From IMG/VR virus record IMGVR_UViG_3300047386_000392, positions 1 through 32,079 of that record: a stretch of DNA of 32,079 nucleotides; one strand, 5' to 3'. This DNA is from a virus. Below are positions 21,322-28,531 of the stretch, piece by piece. The notes beneath the pieces are model-generated. The model made no database searches. It had not been told where the DNA came from and saw only the letters and a list, made by a program, of their open reading frames with translations. A program made the translations under genes and the position numbers. Positions within the stretch are counted from its first letter, which is position 1, and each line of letters opens with the position of its first letter.

Positions 21322-23612
21322 GCATTTACGATCAGCTGACTGGCGCGGCTCAAAATTACCAGGATTTTAGAAAGCGCGGTGGTTTTACTCCCCAGCTGTA
21401 CGGCATCATAGAAAACATCGGTGATACTGCCAGCTATTTTCTGAGCCCCAGAGGGCGCCAAGCGGCCATGAACGTGGTCGAGGTTGGCGATATGCTTAAT
21501 CCGGTCGGTGACACGCTCGATGGGATGCAAATGGCTGGTGAGGGCGATTATGTGGGCGCTATGGCCAACGTGGCTGGCCTTGCGATCCCAGCTGCCATTG
21601 TAGCGAAATACGGCCCTCAGACGGCGCTTGCAGCGGGTAAGGCAATCCAGGAAACCTTGACCGGCACCGGCGATAGCTTGGGCCAGGTCGGCGCTGATGT
21701 TTATGAGGCATTTATCCAGCGTATGAACCAGCCTGGCGAGATGCCGGCGGTTGGCAGTAACCTGGGGAATATTCCTACTTTCAATTTGCGAGATTTAATT
21801 GGAGCGCGTGTAGGCACGACTGTTGCTGACTTAACAAAAGCTGGCGATGATTATCGTGGTATTGATGCTTCAATAATTGATGAGCCTGAGCCTATGATGG
21901 GTGGCCCTGGTTATCCTTTGCTGCCAAGCAGTTTAGAAAATAATTTAATTTGGGCATCTGATGGCAAGCATGTTCAAACTAAAAAGTTAGCTCAGAAACC
22001 AGATGTTGTTGCAGTTACGGCAATGAACCCGTTGAGCCATCAATCAAATCGAAGCTTTTCAAATGCAACTTTAAAAACCATGCAAGCATATGTGCGCGAT
22101 GGAAGGTTAGAAAAAGCAAATATCGATCAATTAAATAAAATGGTACGCGCCGGCACAAATGATGCGAAAAACTCAGTGCCTGGTCTTGATAAATTCCCAG
22201 GATTTGACAGCCCAAATATCAATAAATTTATTGAAGGCGCAACTTTTGAGCAGCGCAAGCGGATCACACAAATATTAGGAACAAAGAAGGCGCTGGATTT
22301 GGGCGCTCCTAACGTAAACCGAATTACGCAAGAAACATTGGATGATAGATTTGCCGGCTCAAGCCAAGGCGACAGCGTTTTATTTATCAAGCCTGATTTA
22401 AGCTTAGATCCTGTGAATTTAGAGGCAGAAGGTTTGCCTCAACACCCCTCTTATCGATATGGGATTATGGGTGAAGTTTTGGGGCAATTGGATCAACCGC
22501 TTTCAACATTTAATTTATTTTCAAAATTTTGGAATGATGCTGGAATTAGTGAACGCGGTAGTGCGTTTAACAAAGGTGGCCGAAGAAAATTTGATATGAC
22601 TTTGCCGATCGAAGAAATTACCGGCGATAGGGTGAAACAGCTTGAAGAATTGATGCAGATTGAGGCTGCGTCTGGAAAAAGATTTTCAAATTCTGATGTT
22701 CGTGTTTTAAAAAATAGTATTGTGGGCGCCTGGAGATCATCTTTAGATAAAGTAACCGATGGGGGCATGTCACCGCAACTTTTTGCGGATGCTATTGAAA
22801 ACAGCAAGTACAAACCAGCCTTAACAAATTACACCGCAGCTGATGTGGCCAAAGGTAAGAAGGAAGGTACTTTCGAAGCCTTCCAGCTGGGCGATGATGA
22901 TTTATTTTTTGGCATCGATAAGGCGCCAGATTATAGCTGGATGGGTGTAGATGCTCAGCCTGGCGACAAATCTCTTGTCGGAGTTGTAAGCAATACTCCA
23001 GGCTTAAAGGGGCAAGCGGTGCCGGCTGTAATGGCCAAGGCTATTGAAGAAGGTGTTACGATGCTTGACGCTTTCGCGGTAAAGTCAGGTCGTTTCCCAG
23101 AAGGCTTTTTGCCAAATTATTATTCTCAATTTGGGTTTGAAGAGGCTGGAAGGATACCTTTCAGTAAAGAGTTTTATATTGAAGATCACGGCGAACAGGC
23201 GTATAAGGATTTGCTCCAAGCCTGGAAGTCAGATGGTTGGAGTGAAGACCAGGGATTTCCTGACCTGGTCGTAATGCGATGGAGCGGAAATGATGCAGAC
23301 AGAGCAAACGCGGCGGCAAGCATTCGTGGAGCAAGTGCGCAAGGTACTAGGCCCACAGCTGGGGGATTTGTCGCAGAAGCAGAAGGATCTTCTGGATCTG
23401 GGGCTGGACAAGCTGTTCGCCAAGAACCGGCCAGTGACGGACGAGGAACTGGAAGGCCAGCTGGAGCTAGTGGAGCTAGCAGCGCCCAGGGAACTGGAAG
23501 CGGCGTACAAAGTATTTTCGGCTTAACTGAAGACCAGCTTAGAAACAGAGGTTTAACCTCATCTGATCTTTTTGATTTGCAAGGCGTGCTTGGCACTTTA
23601 GGCGCACGCTGA
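21318..23612 (+). CDS. Large putative virion protein with GNAT-like C-terminal domain
   Basis: 764 residues. An N-terminal helical region has a hydrophobic AGLAIPAAIVAKYG segment near 90. The middle (about 210-560) starts LENNLIWASDGKHVQTKKLA and resembles large polyvalent or MuF-associated phage proteins. Near 565-650, AVKSGRFPEGFLPNYYSQFG ... and PDLVVMRWSG resembles the GNAT-like 'L..FY...GF.E..R..F......PD.V.M' module. Residues about 662-731 are a Gly/Ser/Ala/Gln linker in which a second gene is encoded in another frame. The last 33 residues look ordered again. Probably packaged in the head; assignment is by resemblance only. Confidence 0.65.
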   Translation: MSIYDQLTGAAQNYQDFRKRGGFTPQLYGIIENIGDTASYFLSPRGRQAAMNVVEVGDMLNPVGDTLDGMQMAGEGDYVGAMANVAGLAIPAAIVAKYGPQTALAAGKAIQETLTGTGDSLGQVGADVYEAFIQRMNQPGEMPAVGSNLGNIPTFNLRDLIGARVGTTVADLTKAGDDYRGIDASIIDEPEPMMGGPGYPLLPSSLENNLIWASDGKHVQTKKLAQKPDVVAVTAMNPLSHQSNRSFSNATLKTMQAYVRDGRLEKANIDQLNKMVRAGTNDAKNSVPGLDKFPGFDSPNINKFIEGATFEQRKRITQILGTKKALDLGAPNVNRITQETLDDRFAGSSQGDSVLFIKPDLSLDPVNLEAEGLPQHPSYRYGIMGEVLGQLDQPLSTFNLFSKFWNDAGISERGSAFNKGGRRKFDMTLPIEEITGDRVKQLEELMQIEAASGKRFSNSDVRVLKNSIVGAWRSSLDKVTDGGMSPQLFADAIENSKYKPALTNYTAADVAKGKKEGTFEAFQLGDDDLFFGIDKAPDYSWMGVDAQPGDKSLVGVVSNTPGLKGQAVPAVMAKAIEEGVTMLDAFAVKSGRFPEGFLPNYYSQFGFEEAGRIPFSKEFYIEDHGEQAYKDLLQAWKSDGWSEDQGFPDLVVMRWSGNDADRANAAASIRGASAQGTRPTAGGFVAEAEGSSGSGAGQAVRQEPASDGRGTGRPAGASGASSAQGTGSGVQSIFGLTEDQLRNRGLTSSDLFDLQGVLGTLGAR
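23290..23526 (+). CDS. Nested gene in the +1 frame of the 764-aa gene (78 aa)
   Basis: Starts ATGATG with GGAG at 23281-23284, five bases upstream. Translates to MMQTEQTRRQAFVEQVRKVL then GPQLGDLSQKQKDLLDLGLD KLFAKNRPVT and DEELEGQLELVELAAPRELE. This looks like a folded helical protein with alternating charged and hydrophobic positions, whereas the host frame over the same bases is a low-complexity Gly/Ser/Ala linker. That contrast and the good ribosome site argue that this frame is translated. It lies just before a membrane-anchored helical gene and the lysis genes. Function unknown. Confidence 0.62.
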   Translation: MMQTEQTRRQAFVEQVRKVLGPQLGDLSQKQKDLLDLGLDKLFAKNRPVTDEELEGQLELVELAAPRELEAAYKVFSA

Positions 23613-23836
23613 TGGAACTCCTCAATCAAATAATGACTTGGGTCGTGGCACCGGTAGCCGGCTACGTTTTCCTTCTGCACAAGACTGTGCAGGGCAACAG
23701 CGTTAAGATCGCTGTTCTAAACGCAGAGATAGCCAATCTGCGTGAGCTACATGGACGGGAAGTAAAGGACATGAAAGTGAGCATGGAGCGCATTTTCGAG
23801 AAGCTAGACAACATCGAGCAAGCACTGCGCAAGTAA
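23612..23836 (+). CDS. Membrane-anchored coiled-coil protein, possibly lysis-related
   Basis: 74 residues: one N-terminal membrane helix at about 6-23 (QIMTWVVAPVAGYVFLL), then a continuous coiled coil (IAVLNAEIANLRELHGREVK ... MERIFEKLDNIEQALRK). This topology is that of an i-spanin or holin-associated protein, but no motif settles it. It overlaps both neighbours by one base and precedes the holins by one gene. Confidence 0.7.
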   Translation: MELLNQIMTWVVAPVAGYVFLLHKTVQGNSVKIAVLNAEIANLRELHGREVKDMKVSMERIFEKLDNIEQALRK

Positions 23837-24228
23837 TGTTTGATCCGCTGTCTGGGCGGGGCACTGCATCACGAACTGGTCGCGCTGGAGAATACCTCGC
23901 CGCGCATTTCTTTGAGCGAAAAGGATTTACGGCCACGCTGGCATCAGCGGTGGGCTTTGATTTAGTTGTCGCCAAGCAGGGAAAAGTGTTCCTGGTTGAG
24001 GTAAAAGCACGGTTGAAGACGAAAGTAGACCGACCAAATCAGATGCGTTTTAAACTTACATCTAATCAAATCGAGGCCGATGCGTTTTGCTTTGTAAACT
24101 TGCGTGAGCAGCTGATGCTGTTTCGCAAAATTGATGATGTCCGGCACAAAAACCAGGTCACGCTTTTGGTCAAAGATTTCACAGAAAAAAATATGCACGA
24201 CAGCTTTGCGGAGATTTTTGAGCAATGA
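23836..24228 (+). CDS. PD-(D/E)XK nuclease (resolvase/YraN-like)
   Basis: 130 residues. Motifs: TGRAGEYLAAHFFERKGF with Glu19, AVGFDLVV with Asp42, and KVFLVEVKARL with Glu55-x-Lys57, giving the E...D...ExK core of the PD-(D/E)XK fold. The short size resembles YraN-like or archaeal Holliday-junction-resolvase-like proteins. It is unusually placed within the lysis module. It could trim branched DNA before packaging. Overlaps both neighbours (one and four bases). Confidence 0.75.
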   Translation: MFDPLSGRGTASRTGRAGEYLAAHFFERKGFTATLASAVGFDLVVAKQGKVFLVEVKARLKTKVDRPNQMRFKLTSNQIEADAFCFVNLREQLMLFRKIDDVRHKNQVTLLVKDFTEKNMHDSFAEIFEQ

Positions 24229-24431
24229 CGATAGCATTTGAACGCATACTAGCCTGGAAGCTTTTACCCCGAATTATGATGTTGGTTATGTGCGTGATGT
24301 ATATACGCGTGATCGAGTGGTTCATGTCTTTGCCGCAAGGCGAGGTTTCAACGCAAGCAACGGCACTGACAGCAACGGTTACCGGCGCGATGACTGGCGC
24401 CTTTGCGGTTTGGCTGGGGCATGAGAAATGA
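24225..24431 (+). CDS. Holin-like small membrane protein (two TM helices)
   Basis: 68 residues with two predicted membrane helices, about 11-33 (LLPRIMMLVMCVMYIRVIEW) and 46-65 (ALTATVTGAMTGAFAVWLGH). The conserved look of 'AWKLLPR..M' and 'TGAMTGAFAVWLGHE' is shared with small marine-phage membrane proteins annotated near endolysins. Overlaps the next gene by four bases. Likely forms part of the membrane lesion for lysis, perhaps as holin or antiholin with the next gene. Confidence 0.72.
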   Translation: MTIAFERILAWKLLPRIMMLVMCVMYIRVIEWFMSLPQGEVSTQATALTATVTGAMTGAFAVWLGHEK

Positions 24432-24805
24432 GTTTTTTAAAAGATCTTATCTCGCCGGCGACTGAGCTAGCCGGTAAATTTATCCAGGATAAAGACCAGG
24501 CGGCAAAGCTTGCGTTTGAGCTATCCACAATGGCCGATAGGCACGCCCAAGAGGCTCTCCTGGCGCAGTTAGAGATTAACAAAGCGGAAGCCGCCGGAAA
24601 CTGGTTCCAGGCGTCCTGGCGACCTCTCTGCGGCTATGTGTGCGTCCTGGGCCTGACAGTAAACTTTTTAATATCTCCCATAGCAGCTGGCTTTGGCCTG
24701 ACCATCCCCCAGGCCGACCTTTCAGTAATGCTTCCGATTTTAACGGGGATGCTTGGGCTTGCTGGAATGCGGTCCTGGGAAAAGAGCAAAGGAATATCCA
24801 AGTGA
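24428..24805 (+). CDS. 3TM-type holin (GTA holin family-like)
   Basis: 125 residues. An amphipathic N-terminus (LKDLISPATELAGKFIQDKD) is followed by a charged helix, then RPLCGYVCVLGLTVNFLISP (about 66-89) and a Leu/Met/Gly-rich segment (97-114), ending RSWEKSKGISK. The layout 'W.aSWRPl.g......' followed by two close membrane helices is typical of the holin family found in gene transfer agents and alphaproteobacterial phages. It precedes the endolysin with a GTGA overlap, so holin and endolysin are co-translated. Confidence 0.85.
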   Translation: MSFLKDLISPATELAGKFIQDKDQAAKLAFELSTMADRHAQEALLAQLEINKAEAAGNWFQASWRPLCGYVCVLGLTVNFLISPIAAGFGLTIPQADLSVMLPILTGMLGLAGMRSWEKSKGISK

Positions 24806-25278
24806 GTTTTAAATTCAGCAAGCGCAGCCTCGATCGGCTAAAGGGCGTTCACCCAAAATTGGTTGAGGTTGCCAAGATGGCGATCAAAACGACTGATGTT
24901 GATTTCGGCATAACGTGCGGCCTCAGAGATATGAAAACTCAAAAGGCGCTAAAGGCAGCTGGCCGGAGCCAGACGCTAAACAGCAAGCACTTGAAGCAAG
25001 ACGATGGGTTTAGCCACGCCCTGGATTTGGTCGCTTATGTGGATGGTGAGGTTTGCTGGGAAAACGCGGTTTATGAGCGCCTGGGCGATCACATCCTAAA
25101 AGCAGCAAAGCATGTTGACCTGCCCTTACGGTGGGGGGGTGGTTGGCACCTCTGGGACGCGCGCACACGCAACAGCTGCGAGGAAGTATATATGGAATAC
25201 GTCCGGCTGCGTACACAGGCCGGACGTAAGGTTTTCTGCGATATGCCGCATTGGGAAATCGGTCGAGAAGACGATTAA
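24802..25278 (+). CDS. Endolysin: M15-type L-alanyl-D-glutamate peptidase
   Basis: 158 residues using the GTG at 24802 (overlapping the holin stop as GTGA, with AAGGA upstream); an ATG at 24640 lies inside the holin gene in another frame and is unlikely. Zinc-peptidase motifs: SKHLKQDDGFSHALDLV with ligands His63 and Asp75, WGGGWHLWD, and DMPHWEI with catalytic Asp147 and ligand His150. The fold is VanY/M15C. It should cut the cross-linking peptide of Gram-negative murein at lysis. There is no signal peptide, so it needs the holin. Confidence 0.9.
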   Translation: MSFKFSKRSLDRLKGVHPKLVEVAKMAIKTTDVDFGITCGLRDMKTQKALKAAGRSQTLNSKHLKQDDGFSHALDLVAYVDGEVCWENAVYERLGDHILKAAKHVDLPLRWGGGWHLWDARTRNSCEEVYMEYVRLRTQAGRKVFCDMPHWEIGREDD

Positions 25279-25475
25279 TCCTTGGGAAATTCTGGTGGCC
25301 GATAGCCGGCCATCATCCATTCCATGACGCGGATGGCAATCGGGTTTACGGGCCTGGTGCCATCGTCGGTTTCCCACTTTCGGATGGTCCGGCCATTGAC
25401 GTTAAGAATATGACCTAGCTCCTCTTGCGTGAGGGCCAGGTCGTAGCGGTGTTCTTTGAATTTAGCTGGGGTCAC
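25275..25475 (-). CDS. XRE-family HTH regulator
   Basis: 66 residues from a GTG start that overlaps the upstream gene's TGA as GTGA. HTH at 15-36: LTQEELGHILNVNGRTIRKW. The sequence after it (RPVNPIAIRVMEWMMAGYRP) resembles small phage and chromosomal XRE proteins of toxin/antitoxin and mobile-element type. It is the last gene of the leftward small-gene island and may control the island's promoter, where a palindrome sits inside the spacer. Convergent with the endolysin with four bases overlap. Confidence 0.82.
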   Translation of the reverse strand: MTPAKFKEHRYDLALTQEELGHILNVNGRTIRKWETDDGTRPVNPIAIRVMEWMMAGYRPPEFPKD

Positions 25476-25651
25476 GAGTTAAGCCATTCATCATAAGTTT
25501 TAAGCGGCGCACCATTGCGCGTGATATCACCACCTTTGCCATCATCTGCGCAAGAAAGATAGATTTCATATTCGGCATTGTTAGAACCGCGATACCGCGT
25601 TTGAGTTGCTTGGGGCTTGAGTGTGCCGTCTGTGTAAATTCCGGTTTCCAT
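25472..25651 (-). CDS. Small hypothetical protein (59 aa)
   Basis: Reads METGIYTDGTLKPQATQTRY then RGSNNAEYEIYLSCADDGKG and GDITRNGAPLKTYDEWLNS. AAAGGA lies 7-8 bases before the ATG. The stop overlaps the GTG start of the XRE gene. Beta-type sequence with a C-terminal LKTYDEWL motif reminiscent of short phage proteins of unknown role. The gene just upstream ends in a strong hairpin. Confidence 0.7.
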   Translation of the reverse strand: METGIYTDGTLKPQATQTRYRGSNNAEYEIYLSCADDGKGGDITRNGAPLKTYDEWLNS

Positions 25652-25671
25652 AATAAATCCTTTGTGAGTTA

Positions 25672-25696
25672 TGGGGCCGAAGCCCCAGGTGATTAA
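25672..25696 (-). repeat. 3'-hairpin repeat, copy 1
   Basis: 25-base sequence identical to the one at 26031-26055. On the - strand it carries the TAA stop of the upstream gene followed by GGGGC-TTCG-GCCCC, a 5-bp GC stem closing a C(UUCG)G tetraloop, one of the most stable RNA hairpins. No U-tract follows, so it is more likely an mRNA-stabilising or processing element than a full terminator. Confidence 0.85.
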
Positions 25697-25989
25697 ATTT
25701 CTTCTAAAGCTTTTGCGACCTGGTCACCTGTTACAAACCAATCGCTTACGCTGCCCTCAAGATTGAGGCCGCGTGACCCTTGAATGGTTGAGACGTAATA
25801 TCTCGATACGAATTGACCTAAGATTTCGCCTTCTGGTGATTTGTTAAAATCGTAGCGAGCATCATAAAACTCTACCAACGGCTCATCTTCATCGTGGGTC
25901 AGACAATTGTTGAGCCCATATGCTTCGCCTTTAAAAACAATTCTTGAGTTGAATGGTACGTTGTTTGTGTTGTTGCCTAGATTTGTCAT
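25693..25989 (-). CDS. Hypothetical phage protein (98 aa)
   Basis: 98 residues. The region VEFYDARYDFNKSPEGEILG then QFVSRYYVSTIQGSRGLNLE resembles a conserved small family in marine phages ('FYD.RY...GQFVSRYYV.T......L.L.G.V..W.V......' pattern) with no known function. AGGAGG sits 7 bases before the ATG. It is flanked by the same 5' and 3' hairpin repeats as the next gene upstream (26052-26243), although the two proteins do not look alike. Confidence 0.75.
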   Translation of the reverse strand: MTNLGNNTNNVPFNSRIVFKGEAYGLNNCLTHDEDEPLVEFYDARYDFNKSPEGEILGQFVSRYYVSTIQGSRGLNLEGSVSDWFVTGDQVAKALEEI

Positions 25990-26005
25990 GTTGGCCTCCT
26001 AGCCG

Positions 26006-26024
26006 TAGTGGGCTTCATTGCCCT
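26006..26024 (-). repeat. 5'-leader hairpin repeat, copy 1
   Basis: TAGTGGGCTTCATTGCCCT on the + strand, identical to 26260-26278. On the transcribed strand it forms GGGC-AATGAA-GCCC just upstream of the ribosome binding site of the gene starting at 25989. Candidate translational control element or leftover of a duplicated gene leader. Confidence 0.8.
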
Positions 26025-26030
26025 GGTGGG

Positions 26031-26055
26031 TGGGGCCGAAGCCCCAGGTGATTAA
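26031..26055 (-). repeat. 3'-hairpin repeat, copy 2
   Basis: Identical 25 bases to 25672-25696, again containing the stop codon of its gene (26052-26243) plus the GGGGC-UUCG-GCCCC stem-loop. It is followed six bases later, in the direction of transcription, by copy 1 of the 5'-leader repeat, so one gene's tail and the next gene's leader form a back-to-back pair of hairpins. Confidence 0.85.
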
Positions 26056-26243
26056 TCCCAGATAATGTCTGAACCGCGTTTCCCGATTAAAGCGCGGATT
26101 GTCTGGCCGTATTCTTGATCCCAATCCGCTCCTAACGCGTCTTCTAGGGCATACAGAAATTTTGCTGCGGAGTAGGTTGTGCCAGTGCGGCCAACATACT
26201 TGCGGCTCTTATCAAGTGCGGTTTGAAAAACTGTATCGATCAT
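26052..26243 (-). CDS. Small hypothetical protein (63 aa)
   Basis: Reads MIDTVFQTALDKSRKYVGRT then GTTYSAAKFLYALEDALGAD and WDQEYGQTIRALIGKRGSDI IWD. It looks like a compact helical domain with a central Gly-Thr-Thr turn. AGGAGA precedes the ATG. First gene of the leftward island, directly behind the promoter at about 26285-26314 and the 5'-leader hairpin. No family recognised. Confidence 0.75.
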   Translation of the reverse strand: MIDTVFQTALDKSRKYVGRTGTTYSAAKFLYALEDALGADWDQEYGQTIRALIGKRGSDIIWD

Positions 26244-26259
26244 TTTGTCTCTCCTGAGT

Positions 26260-26278
26260 TAGTGGGCTTCATTGCCCT
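26260..26278 (-). repeat. 5'-leader hairpin repeat, copy 2
   Basis: Same 19 bases as 26006-26024, here between the island promoter and the ribosome site of the first gene. The GGGC/GCCC stem is short (4 bp) but is conserved exactly in both copies. Confidence 0.8.
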
Positions 26279-26284
26279 ATACAT

Positions 26285-26314
26285 GTTATATAGGCCCATT
26301 GGGCCTAATTACAA
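26285..26314 (-). promoter_or_regulatory. Promoter of the leftward small-gene island with palindrome in the spacer
   Basis: On the - strand: -35 TTGTAA (complement of 26309-26314), then -10 TATAAC (complement of 26285-26290, 18-base spacer) or TATATA (26287-26292, 16-base spacer). The spacer is almost exactly filled by the perfect palindrome TAGGCCCATTGGGCCTA (26291-26307, 8-1-8). A protein bound there would block RNA polymerase, so this is a strong operator candidate; the XRE protein at the island's end is the obvious local regulator. The portal gene starts in the other direction about 100 bases away. Confidence 0.62.
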
Positions 26315-26416
26315 GAGCGGCAAGTCAATAAAAGTGAAAATAAGTTAAAAAAACCGCCATCCAGAGTATTTTTTTTCGCCAAATGTTACGGCTTAGAAAA
26401 TTTTTGGGGTGAATGC

Positions 26417-28531
26417 GTGGCTGAGCTTGAAGAAATGACTGACGAGGAGCTAGAGAGCATTGTCTCGACAGCCGTAAAAGACGCCGTTGAATTTATCGAC
26501 GCTGAGATCACGCCGCGCCGCGTGCTGAGCCAAGAGATGTTTGACGGCCAGACGCGCGTGGGATCTGAGGAAGGTCGTTCATCTGTCGTGCGTTCTGTGA
26601 TCCGCGACACGGTGCGTGCGGTCAAGCCAAGCTTGATGCGGATCTTTGCCAGCAACGATAAGGTCGTGCAATTTGAGCCCGTAGGCCCAGAGGACGTTCA
26701 GACGGCCGAAATGGCCACGCAGGCGATCAATTATATATTTGAGCAGAGCAACGCCTATCGGCTGCTCGATGACGCTTTCCAGGACGCCCTGGTCAAGAAG
26801 TGCGGCATTCTCAAAGCGTATTACGAGGACAACGATGAGCAAACTATTCACGACTATACGGGGCTCGATCAGCAAGCTTTTGACTTCCTTGAAAGCCAGC
26901 CTGATGTCGATGTCCTCTCAACTGTCATTGAGACAAAAGTTGAGATTGGCCCTGACGGTGTTGACGTTGAGGTTCCAGTTATTGATGCACGCATTGCGCG
27001 CCGCAAAAGATCGGGTCAGATCAAAGTAGAGAGCGTGCCGCCGGAAGAATTTTTTATCAACCGTGACGCGCGCAGCATCGATGATTTTTACGTTTGCGGC
27101 CACCGCACAGAGATGCGTGTCGGTGACCTGGTTGCGATGGGTTACGATTTCGATGAGGTCAGCGATTTGACCGGCCTGTCGGATGCAACTGATACCCGCG
27201 ACCTGGAGAAATCTGCGCGGCGTGGATTTTACACCAATGACGATGATGACGATCCCGGGCGAGATCCGACGATGCGCCTGGTCGCGGTGACTGAGGCGTT
27301 TATGCGCGTTGATCCATTTGGCACCGGCATTCCATCACTCTACCGTTTTGTCCTGGGCGGCGGCGCCTACAAGATGCTGAGCGCAGAGCCGTGCGATCGC
27401 GTGCCGTTTGCTGTTTTTGAGGTTCAGCCGGAGCCGCACACATTCTGGGGCACCTCGATCGCTGATTTGCTGATGGATGACCAGGACAGCGCGACATCTA
27501 TCCTGAGAGGCATCCTGGACAACGTGGCGATGACTAATACGCCGCGCCTCACGGTCACAAATGACGCCAATATTGATGATGTCTTAAACAACGAAATTGG
27601 CGCCGTTATCAGGCAGAGAGTGCCCAACAGCGTGCAAACGCTCAGCGTGCCATTTGCCGCCGGCCAGACGCTGTCTGCGCTGCAATATGTCGATCAAATG
27701 GTCGAAACCAAAACCGGCGTAAAATCTGACAGCCAGCTGCACCAGGACGCGCTGCAATCGACCACTGCCCTGGCGGTTCAAAGCCAGATGCAAAGTGCAG
27801 CTGCGCAGATCGAAACGATGGCGCGTAACCTGGCCGAAGGCGGCATGAAGCAGTTATTCAAGCTGTTACTACATCTGTATATACACAACACCGATGGCGC
27901 CCAGATGATGCGCTTGAATAATAGCTTTCAGCGCATGGACCCAACGTCCTGGACCGCTGACATGGATCTAACTGTCAATGTGGGCCTGGGAACCGGTCGG
28001 GAAGATGAGCGGCGCGCTGCGCTGATGCAAGCGATGCAGATGCAGCAAACCATCTTGCAGACAATGGGGCCGCAAAATCCCCTGGTAACCTTGAGCCAGT
28101 TTCGTAACACCCTGGCCGATCTTCTGGGATCTAGTGGCATCAAAAACAGCGATCGGTACTTCCAGCCGCTAACGCCGGAAATGGAGCAACAGCTGGCTGC
28201 TCAGCAAGCCCAGGCGGCACAAGCTCAGGCGGCTCAAATGCAGCCGCCAGATCCGACCCAGGGGCTGATGCAGATCGAGCAGATGAAAGCGCAGAATAAA
28301 ACGCAGAGCGAGATGATGCGTCTGCAATTGGATGCGCAAAAATTCCAGGCCGATCAGCAAATGAAAGAGCGCCGCATGGTTCTCGATGATGACCTGGCAA
28401 GAGATAAGATGGTTCAAGATTTGGCGGTAAAGGTCGCCGCTATTTTGGGCCAGTACGGCACGGCGGTTGATACCGCATCGATAAAGCAAGAGCAGAATGC
28501 GCAGCGGGAGTTAGATGGATTTAGCAACTAA
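26417..28531 (+). CDS. Portal protein (P22-like)
   Basis: 704 residues, GTG start (an out-of-frame ATG just before it is immediately stopped). Recognisable portal features: RSSVVRSVIRDTVRAVKPSL near the N-terminus, VESVPPEEFFINRDARSIDD around 215, TFWGTSIADLLMDDQDSATS around 345, and ALQSTTALAVQSQMQSAAAQ around 455, all in the order seen in P22/podophage portals. The C-terminus (about 590-690) is Gln/Ala-rich coiled coil, like the barrel of long portals. It forms the dodecameric DNA gate at the capsid vertex. It overlaps the next gene by 17 bases. Confidence 0.9.
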   Translation: MAELEEMTDEELESIVSTAVKDAVEFIDAEITPRRVLSQEMFDGQTRVGSEEGRSSVVRSVIRDTVRAVKPSLMRIFASNDKVVQFEPVGPEDVQTAEMATQAINYIFEQSNAYRLLDDAFQDALVKKCGILKAYYEDNDEQTIHDYTGLDQQAFDFLESQPDVDVLSTVIETKVEIGPDGVDVEVPVIDARIARRKRSGQIKVESVPPEEFFINRDARSIDDFYVCGHRTEMRVGDLVAMGYDFDEVSDLTGLSDATDTRDLEKSARRGFYTNDDDDDPGRDPTMRLVAVTEAFMRVDPFGTGIPSLYRFVLGGGAYKMLSAEPCDRVPFAVFEVQPEPHTFWGTSIADLLMDDQDSATSILRGILDNVAMTNTPRLTVTNDANIDDVLNNEIGAVIRQRVPNSVQTLSVPFAAGQTLSALQYVDQMVETKTGVKSDSQLHQDALQSTTALAVQSQMQSAAAQIETMARNLAEGGMKQLFKLLLHLYIHNTDGAQMMRLNNSFQRMDPTSWTADMDLTVNVGLGTGREDERRAALMQAMQMQQTILQTMGPQNPLVTLSQFRNTLADLLGSSGIKNSDRYFQPLTPEMEQQLAAQQAQAAQAQAAQMQPPDPTQGLMQIEQMKAQNKTQSEMMRLQLDAQKFQADQQMKERRMVLDDDLARDKMVQDLAVKVAAILGQYGTAVDTASIKQEQNAQRELDGFSN

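Noticed and set aside
23186-23680. 164-residue antisense frame opposite the nested gene
   Set aside because: Pro/Ala/Ser-rich shadow produced by the GC-rich linker on the other strand; no start signal.
24640-24801. N-terminal extension of the endolysin from an upstream ATG
   Set aside because: It lies inside the holin gene in another frame; the GTG at 24802 with GTGA overlap and AAGGA fits better.
25672-26278. CRISPR or integron-like array
   Set aside because: Only two copies of each repeat, and each is tied to stop codons or ribosome sites of genes rather than to spacers.
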